This document shows, piece after piece, positions 1 to 3,878 of a stretch of 7,569 bases of DNA (the stretch's first letter is position 1; each line of letters opens with the position of its first letter). A program made the position numbers and the translations under genes. The notes under the pieces are model-generated. The model was not told the DNA's origin, did not search any database, and saw only the letters and a program-made list of their open reading frames with translations. The stretch covers positions 1-7,569 of the forward strand of contig CAZXBB010000079.1 in NCBI GenBank assembly GCA_964638815.1, written 5' to 3'. The DNA comes from CAZXBB01 sp964638815 (GTDB lineage Bacteria > Planctomycetota > Phycisphaerae > Phycisphaerales > SM1A02).

Positions 1-14
1 CACGGAACGCGATG

Positions 15-89
15 CCGGTCACGTTCGTCGGGAGCACGGGTCCGTGACGACAACGACATCGACAGCGATTCGCGACAACGGTGCGCGAC
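15..89 (+). repeat. Left arm of a diverged inverted repeat flanking the haloperoxidase gene
   Basis: Read on the plus strand, this stretch resembles the reverse complement of 2043-2131. Bases 15-39 match 2131-2107 at 21 of 25 positions. Bases 47-89 match 2085-2043 at about 34 of 43 positions without gaps, including an exact 11-base block (ACGACAACGAC) and a 15/17 block at the inner end. The right copy has about 14 extra bases between the two segments. The sequence is partly rich in GAC triplets, which inflates part of the match, but the outer 25 bases are not low-complexity. No coding role is apparent. Confidence 0.5.
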
Positions 90-120
90 GCCGACCGTCC
101 GTGTGCGACGCCGACGTCTC
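81..120 (+). repeat. Imperfect 20-bp tandem duplication
   Basis: Two adjacent 20-bp units begin GTGCGCGACGCCGAC and GTGTGCGACGCCGAC, agreeing at 14 of their first 15 bases and then diverging. The unit overlaps the inner end of the left inverted-repeat arm. No reading frame here looks like a real protein, so it is treated as intergenic repeat sequence. Confidence 0.4.
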
Positions 121-176
121 CGGTCCGGGTTGCGTTGTCTCAGGGTCTGGTCCGCGAAGGCGGTCGCACCCCGCAA

Positions 177-231
177 AGGAAGCAGGACACGCGCTTCCCG
201 TGGCCGGCGAAGCGCGTGTCCCTGCTTTCCT
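177..231 (-). terminator. Strong hairpin, likely terminator of the haloperoxidase gene
   Basis: A long stem-loop lies about 35 bases past the haloperoxidase stop codon. The inner stem is a perfect 10-bp pairing (ACACGCGCTT at 187-196 with AAGCGCGTGT at 210-219) around a 13-base loop. It continues outward through AGCAGG/CCTGCT and the GGA/TCC ends with two single-base bulges, giving close to 19 paired positions. On the minus strand it is followed by CCTTTGCG rather than a clean U run, so it is either a weak intrinsic terminator or an mRNA 3'-end stabilising hairpin. It could also act on transcripts entering from the left on the plus strand. Confidence 0.5.
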
Positions 232-265
232 GTGTCCCCCGGGCTCTCCCTCCCTTAGGTAACTC

Positions 266-1708
266 TCAGCATTCACCGAGTGCGAACACAACGATGAGCA
301 GGTCGTTGACCCTCACCCGGCAGTCGCCGTCGAGGTCCGCGGGACAATCGTCGCAGTCGTCGCACCTGCCCCACGACGTCAGCACTGCGAAGATGTCGCT
401 GATGTCCACGACCCCGTCGCCCGTGACGTCGCCCAGGCAGGTCGGCCCCGTCAGGAAGTTCTCGAACACGTAGTCCGCCAGGTCGCGCCCGTTGTTCAGG
501 CCCCACTGGTTGTCGTACTGCCAGTGGATCCCGCCGTAGACGCGGCTCTGTCCAGCCTCTTCCGCGGCCTGCGAAAGGGAATCCCAGCAGCGAACGACGC
601 CCGGAAGCACGTCCGGCCAGCGCTGGGGGTCCGGCGACTCGGCGCAGAACGCGAAATCGTCGCTGCCGAAGAAGTGGGCAAGCAGGCGGGACGAACCGCC
701 GCTGAACGTGCTGTGGCCCGACGTGTACGACGGGAACGGCGGCGTGGGAATCAGGTTGAACCAGGTCGGATCGGATTCCGTGTCGGGATTGCCGTCATCA
801 TCGGCTTCCTCCGTGATCCCGGTGTACGGGCGCACGAAGTCGTGGTGATACTTGTTGTCCCACGAGCAGATCGCGCCGTCCGCCTGCACGAAGCTCAGCA
901 GGGCGAAGAGCCGCGCGTTCTCGAGCAGGGTCAGGTCGTGCTCGGCCGAGAGCTGCTGCGCGATCACCTGCCAGTGGCCCGGAGGCGTGACGGTTCCCGG
1001 ACCGTCCTCCCAGAAGTACGCAATGACCGTCTGGTCTTCCGTGCGCGCGGCGCTGTCCATGCCGCCGTAGTCCTTCACCTCGTTGTACGCCTCCGCGTGC
1101 TCCTCGGACGTGAAGTCGGGCGGGGCGGGTGCGCGCAAGGCGTCCCCGCTCGGCATCGCGAACGGCGTGACGTACGGCCACTGCGGCAGCAGCGCCGACG
1201 CAAAGCCGGGGGGCGTGGGCTTCCAGCGTCCGAACTCGCCGGACGGCTTGTACGAGACGGTCGCGTCCGCGCCGTCCCGCTTTCGCAGCGCGATGATGTC
1301 GCGCGCGACGCGCTTGCCCCAGGAGCGACCCTTGTTCTTGGCAGAGCCATTGGGGATGGCGTCCATCGACGCCTCGTAGCGATCACCGAGCTCGTCCTTC
1401 ATGTCGGGATAGAGCTTGCGGAGCACCTCGTAGGCCGCCGTGACGGCCGCCGCCTCCGGGGAAGCGCCCGCGGGAGCGCGCGAGCGCACGTGGTAGGGCT
1501 CGTACACCTCCTCGATCCCGTTCACCGCGTCGAATACGGCGGCGTGGATCATTGCCAGGCCGCGTGTCGCCCGCGGGGGGTTGGTGTTGCCGGCCCGGAT
1601 GGCATCGAGGGCGACGTTGTTCCAGTCGATCACCTCGTCGGCCATGGCCGGCAGAGCCAGCGGCAGCGATAAGAGGACAGCAGGCATGAGGGCGCGTCGC
1701 GGTAGCAT
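266..1708 (-). CDS. Exported vanadium-dependent haloperoxidase (PAP2 superfamily) with dockerin-like C-terminus
   Basis: The 480-residue product has a Sec signal peptide: basic MLPRR, a hydrophobic leucine/alanine stretch, and a probable cut after AMA at residue 23. The haloperoxidase/acid-phosphatase core carries the complete vanadate pocket: K286 and R293 (K-x6-RP), S330-G331-H332 in PSYTSGHS, and R389 with H395 in SRVYGGIH, all at the spacing seen in vanadium chloroperoxidases. Family members oxidise halides with hydrogen peroxide; some relatives are phosphatases, so halide and substrate are unknown. Residues about 424-480 form a cysteine-rich dockerin-like tail. Its first calcium-loop repeat is good (D427, D431, D435, D438). 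The second is degenerate: D458, D460, D462 and D469 are present but R466 replaces an acidic ligand. This tail probably serves surface retention. The start is supported by GGAG nine bases upstream. The gene stands alone, with a hairpin after its stop. Confidence 0.9.
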   Translation of the reverse strand: MLPRRALMPAVLLSLPLALPAMADEVIDWNNVALDAIRAGNTNPPRATRGLAMIHAAVFDAVNGIEEVYEPYHVRSRAPAGASPEAAAVTAAYEVLRKLYPDMKDELGDRYEASMDAIPNGSAKNKGRSWGKRVARDIIALRKRDGADATVSYKPSGEFGRWKPTPPGFASALLPQWPYVTPFAMPSGDALRAPAPPDFTSEEHAEAYNEVKDYGGMDSAARTEDQTVIAYFWEDGPGTVTPPGHWQVIAQQLSAEHDLTLLENARLFALLSFVQADGAICSWDNKYHHDFVRPYTGITEEADDDGNPDTESDPTWFNLIPTPPFPSYTSGHSTFSGGSSRLLAHFFGSDDFAFCAESPDPQRWPDVLPGVVRCWDSLSQAAEEAGQSRVYGGIHWQYDNQWGLNNGRDLADYVFENFLTGPTCLGDVTGDGVVDISDIFAVLTSWGRCDDCDDCPADLDGDCRVRVNDLLIVVFALGEC

Positions 1709-1717
1709 CGGGTCTTT

Positions 1718-1721
1718 CTCC
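1718..1721 (-). promoter_or_regulatory. Ribosome binding site of the haloperoxidase gene
   Basis: Read on the minus strand, GGAG lies nine bases before the ATG at 1708. It supports this start, which also gives a complete signal peptide. Confidence 0.6.
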
Positions 1722-1740
1722 GATAATCTCGTGGTAGATC

Positions 1741-1769
1741 AATAAAGGCAAAAAACACGGGCAAGACAA
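1741..1769 (-). promoter_or_regulatory. Candidate sigma70-type promoter of the haloperoxidase gene
   Basis: On the minus strand TTGTCT (1769-1764) and TTTATT (1746-1741) are separated by exactly 17 bases, each matching the -35/-10 consensus at four of six positions. Transcription would start near 1734, leaving a leader of about 26 bases that contains the ribosome binding site. The -35 element lies inside the first 14-bp tandem unit. This is the most AT-rich stretch of the window. Planctomycete promoters are poorly characterised, so this remains a motif-level prediction. Confidence 0.35.
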
Positions 1770-1814
1770 GATGGGCAAAACAAGATGGGCAAGACAAGAT
1801 GGGCAAAACAAGAG
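1759..1814 (-). repeat. Four 14-bp tandem repeats alternating between two variants
   Basis: The four contiguous 14-bp units are at 1759-1772, 1773-1786, 1787-1800 and 1801-1814. Units 1 and 3 read GGGCAAGACAAGAT; units 2 and 4 read GGGCAAAACAAGAT, with the last base of unit 4 changed to G. The array is therefore really a 28-bp unit present twice. On the haloperoxidase coding strand each unit gives a TTGTCT- or TTGTTT-type hexamer, and the promoter-proximal unit supplies the predicted -35 element. Confidence 0.9.
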
Positions 1815-1851
1815 CCCCGCTCGCGCGACCAAGGGTGGCGCAAACGGGGCT
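1813..1851. repeat. Two-tier hairpin beside the tandem array
   Basis: The outer stem is AGCCCCG (1813-1819) with CGGGGCT (1845-1851), seven perfect pairs. A symmetric three-by-three internal loop follows (CTC/AAA). The inner stem is GCGCGACC (1823-1830) with GGTGGCGC (1834-1841), seven of eight paired, closed by a three-base loop. It abuts the 14-bp array. Neither strand has a U tract directly after the stem; on the minus strand the sequence continues CTTGTTTTG. It lies upstream of the predicted haloperoxidase promoter, so it may be a DNA-level element or part of another transcript. Confidence 0.5.
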
Positions 1852-1874
1852 TCTTCGCCCACTTGAAAACAGGC

Positions 1875-1892
1875 TCACCCTCCATTGGGTGA
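1875..1892. promoter_or_regulatory. Short inverted repeat, possible operator
   Basis: TCACCC at 1875-1880 and GGGTGA at 1887-1892 form a perfect 6-bp inverted repeat with a 6-base spacer, in the gap between two divergent genes. The size is typical of a dimeric regulator site, but nothing identifies a regulator and such a repeat can arise by chance. Confidence 0.25.
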
Positions 1893-2042
1893 ACAGGGAG
1901 AATGTACCCACGCCGGTCGGCGAGTCAAGGGAAAAACCGACGATCGCCCTCCATCGGCGTCCACCCCGGCGGCAACCGGGTGGGCCTCAGGGGCAGCCCG
2001 GCGTCCGACGCCGTCCGACGCCGTCCGTCGCGGCATCCGCCA

Positions 2043-2131
2043 GTCGCGCACACTTGTCGAGCATCGTCATCGTCGTCGTTGTCGTCCCACTCTTCCCCTC
2101 GCGCGTCCGTGCTCTCGACGCGCCTGACCGG
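2043..2131 (-). repeat. Right arm of the diverged inverted repeat
   Basis: The reverse complement of this stretch aligns with 15-89: 21 of 25 bases in the outer block (2131-2107) and about 34 of 43 in the inner block (2085-2043). The two arms point toward each other and enclose the haloperoxidase gene with its regulatory region, about 2.1 kb in all. This arm also contains a private 7-bp hairpin (GCGCGTC at 2101-2107 with GACGCGC at 2117-2123), partly made by its extra bases. Confidence 0.5.
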
Positions 2132-2175
2132 ATTGCAGACGTGTTATCGTGGTACGGCAGTTCGCCGTGGCGGCG

Positions 2176-2234
2176 GACTCGAGACTCAGGACTCAAGACG
2201 AGCCCCAGGCCCAAAGCCCCAAGACCCCAGGCAC
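2176..2234 (+). repeat. Heptameric repeats of two types before the amidotransferase start codon
   Basis: The first part reads GACTCGA, GACTCAG, GACTCAA, GAC (2176-2199), a clear 7-bp tandem repeat. The second part changes to C-rich units near GCCCCAR (GCCCCAG, GCCCAAA, GCCCCAA, GACCCCAG) and reaches almost to the ATG at 2236. The array occupies the place of a normal leader and ribosome binding site, with only a weak AGG before the start. The pattern resembles the heptameric short tandem repeats known from cyanobacteria; a link is only by analogy. Confidence 0.65.
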
Positions 2235-2235
2235 C

Positions 2236-2853
2236 ATGCGCCTCCTCCTCATCGATAACTACGACTCGTTCACGTACAACCTCGTCCAGCGGATCGGCGA
2301 GCTCGATCCGGCGATCGAGATGCACGTGGTGCGGAACGACAAGATCACGGTCGATGAGGCGGTCGCGCTCGCGCCCTCGCATCTTCTCCTCTCGCCCGGG
2401 CCGTGCACGCCGAAGGAGTCCGGGATCTGCGGCGACCTCATCCTGCACTTCCGCGGCGCGATCCCGATCCTCGGGGTCTGTCTCGGCCACCAGACGCTCG
2501 CGGACGTGCACGGTATGAGCGTCGTGCGACACGACGTCCTGATGCACGGCAAGACGTCCGAGATCCACCACGACGGGCGGGGCATCTTCGAAGGCGTGCC
2601 GAGCCCGTTCACTGCCACGCGATACCACTCGCTGATCGTCGACCGCGATACCCTGACCGGCGAGTTCGAGGTCAGCGCGTGGACCGCTGACGACGAGGTC
2701 ATGGGTCTGCGCTGGCGCGGCGGCGACGCGAACGCCGCGCCGCTCGACGGCGTGCAGTTTCATCCCGAGAGCTTCCTCACGGTCTGTGGGCCGTTGCTGC
2801 TCGCGAACTTCCTCGCGCTGCCGCGACCGGACGTCTCGCGATGCTCCGCATGA
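2236..2853 (+). CDS. Glutamine amidotransferase subunit of anthranilate/aminodeoxychorismate synthase (TrpG/PabA)
   Basis: This 205-residue class I glutamine amidotransferase would release ammonia from glutamine for the chorismate-using partner TrpE or PabB, in tryptophan or folate synthesis. The start MRLLLIDNYDSFTYNL is the classic family N-terminus. SPGPCTP at residues 53-59 is the oxyanion region. C82 in GVCLGHQ is the nucleophile, and H176 and E178 in QFHPES complete the triad. HGKTS (104-108) and TRYHSL (128-133) are also typical. Length is normal for the family. The open frame extends to 2149, but the extra residues translate the heptad repeats and are rejected. No chorismate-binding partner is in the window, so TrpG and PabA cannot be separated and one protein may serve both. 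The 3' end overlaps the hydrolase gene by ATGA. Confidence 0.93.
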   Translation: MRLLLIDNYDSFTYNLVQRIGELDPAIEMHVVRNDKITVDEAVALAPSHLLLSPGPCTPKESGICGDLILHFRGAIPILGVCLGHQTLADVHGMSVVRHDVLMHGKTSEIHHDGRGIFEGVPSPFTATRYHSLIVDRDTLTGEFEVSAWTADDEVMGLRWRGGDANAAPLDGVQFHPESFLTVCGPLLLANFLALPRPDVSRCSA

Positions 2854-3776
2854 AGTCCGCCGCGACGATCGCGTCTGCCGTGCTCGCCGCCGTCGCGGGG
2901 ATCCGCGTTGCGGCGCGGCAGGACGCGTCGTCCGGCGCCGGGCCGATCATGATCGTCGAAAACGTGGCCTACACACGCGCCGGCGACGACGAGCGCGCGA
3001 TCACGCTCACGGCGGCGTTCCCGCGTGCGCACGCCGGGGGGCCGTTGCCGGTCGTCGTCTACCTCCACGGCGGCCGCTGGAGCGCCGGCGCGAAGGAGGA
3101 CGGCCGCGCCGTCACCGAGCTCTTCGCGCGCGGCGGTTACTTCGCCGTCACCGTGGACTACCGGCTCGCCGGCGAGGCGAAGTTTCCGGCCGCGGTGCAG
3201 GACGTCAAGGCCGCCATCCGCTTCCTGCGGCGGAACGCGGAACCGCTCGGCATCGACCCCGATCGCATCGGCATCTGGGGGCACGCGGCGGGAGGGCACC
3301 TGGCGGCGCTGTCGGCGCTGTCGGCGAACACGCCGTCGCTCGAGGGCGACATCCGCACGGATGGCGTCGTCGTCTCGAGCGCCGTGGCGTGCGCGGCGAA
3401 CGTCTCCGGTCCCGGCGACCTGCTCCGCGACGACTTCAACGAGGCGGGCCGCGGCATCATCGCCGGCTGGCTGGGCGCCGCGGACGGCCCGCGCGCCCGC
3501 GCGCTCGCGCGGCAGGCGAGTCCCGTGACGCACGCCGACGAGGCCGATCCGCCGATCCTCATCATCCACGGCACGAACGATCCGCTCGTTCCGATCGCCC
3601 AGGCGCGGTCGTTCCACGAGCGTCTGCGCGAAGCCGGCGTCGCGAGCGAGCTGTTCGCGGCGCCGGACGCGGAGCATCACATCGACGACGCGATCGTCCT
3701 GCCGCGCGTGGCGGCGTTCTTCGACAGGCATCTCGGGGGCGGTGCCGCGGCGGCGATCGAAACGCCGGGCGAATGA
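2850..3776 (+). CDS. Exported alpha/beta hydrolase (esterase-like) lacking the catalytic serine
   Basis: The 308-residue protein starts MKSAATIASAVLAAVAG, a Sec signal peptide likely cut near RVAA. It resembles the BD-FAE/carboxylesterase branch of the alpha/beta hydrolases: YLHGGRW (H73-G74-G75, oxyanion hole), VDYRLA, FPAAVQDVKAAIRFLR, then the nucleophile elbow. Relatives have G-H-S-A-G-G-H at the elbow, but this protein has G-H-A-A-G-G-H. The missing serine is A146 (codon GCG at 3285-3287), one base from TCG. Acid D244 (HGTNDPLVP) and base H276 or H277 (AEHHID) remain. Ordinary ester hydrolysis should fail, so it may be a binding protein, a non-canonical enzyme, or recently inactivated. 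The ATG at 2850 overlaps the amidotransferase stop as ATGA, suggesting translational coupling. An alternative ATG at 2841 adds three residues; neither has a clear ribosome binding site. Confidence 0.88.
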   Translation: MKSAATIASAVLAAVAGIRVAARQDASSGAGPIMIVENVAYTRAGDDERAITLTAAFPRAHAGGPLPVVVYLHGGRWSAGAKEDGRAVTELFARGGYFAVTVDYRLAGEAKFPAAVQDVKAAIRFLRRNAEPLGIDPDRIGIWGHAAGGHLAALSALSANTPSLEGDIRTDGVVVSSAVACAANVSGPGDLLRDDFNEAGRGIIAGWLGAADGPRARALARQASPVTHADEADPPILIIHGTNDPLVPIAQARSFHERLREAGVASELFAAPDAEHHIDDAIVLPRVAAFFDRHLGGGAAAAIETPGE

Positions 3777-3808
3777 CCGGACGACGGCGCGAACGACGGG
3801 GCGGGACA

Positions 3809-3858
3809 CGCGCACCCGGCGCACCCCGTGACACCGCGCACCCGGCGCACCCCGTGAC
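3809..3858. repeat. 24-bp perfect direct repeat in the convergent gap
   Basis: Bases 3809-3832 are repeated exactly at 3835-3858, with only AC-type filler between (period 26). Each copy contains GCGCACCCGG followed by CGCACCCCGTGAC, so it also has an internal near-duplication. It lies between the ends of the plus-strand hydrolase gene and the minus-strand kinase gene. GGGG/CCCC-type pairing with 3797-3805 is possible, but no clear terminator with a U tract was found for either gene. Confidence 0.9.
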
Positions 3859-3878
3859 GCGCGGAACGCTCGCGACGC

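Larger units (their letters stand above)
1893..2235. other. Repeat-rich gap upstream of the amidotransferase gene, no gene seen
   Basis: No convincing protein begins here; the open frames crossing it are compositionally driven by CGTC-type triplets. It holds a 10-bp tandem pair (GTCCGACGCC at 2003-2012 and 2013-2022, with a partial third copy), a TCG-rich run at about 2061-2085, the right arm of the inverted repeat, and heptad repeats up to the start codon. No promoter with acceptable spacing was found for the plus-strand genes. Confidence 0.6.

Noticed and set aside
524..1672. 382-codon plus-strand open frame opposite the haloperoxidase gene
   Set aside because: Shadow frame; the opposite strand has a signal peptide, complete active site and ribosome binding site.
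1759..1814. Possible CRISPR array
   Set aside because: The 14-bp units are contiguous with no spacers and no cas genes are nearby; it is a simple tandem repeat.
2061..2088. TCG triplet run as a functional microsatellite
   Set aside because: It is short and interrupted, and similar triplets arise easily in this base composition.
15..2131. Complete transposon or insertion sequence
   Set aside because: The repeat arms are diverged, no transposase or integrase is encoded between them, and no target-site duplication is visible.
2133..2150. TTGCAG and TATCGT as a promoter for the amidotransferase gene
   Set aside because: The spacer is only six bases, far from the 16-18 needed.
2149..2235. Upstream extension of the amidotransferase gene
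   Set aside because: The 29 extra residues encode only the heptad repeats; the conserved family N-terminus begins at 2236.
1987..2763. Minus-strand open frame opposite the amidotransferase gene, extending into the repeat region
   Set aside because: Antisense to a clear TrpG/PabA gene; its C-terminal part translates TCG-rich repeats into polythreonine.
2760..3824. 354-codon minus-strand open frame opposite the hydrolase gene
   Set aside because: Arginine-rich shadow translation with no domain, fully opposite a gene with a clear family match.
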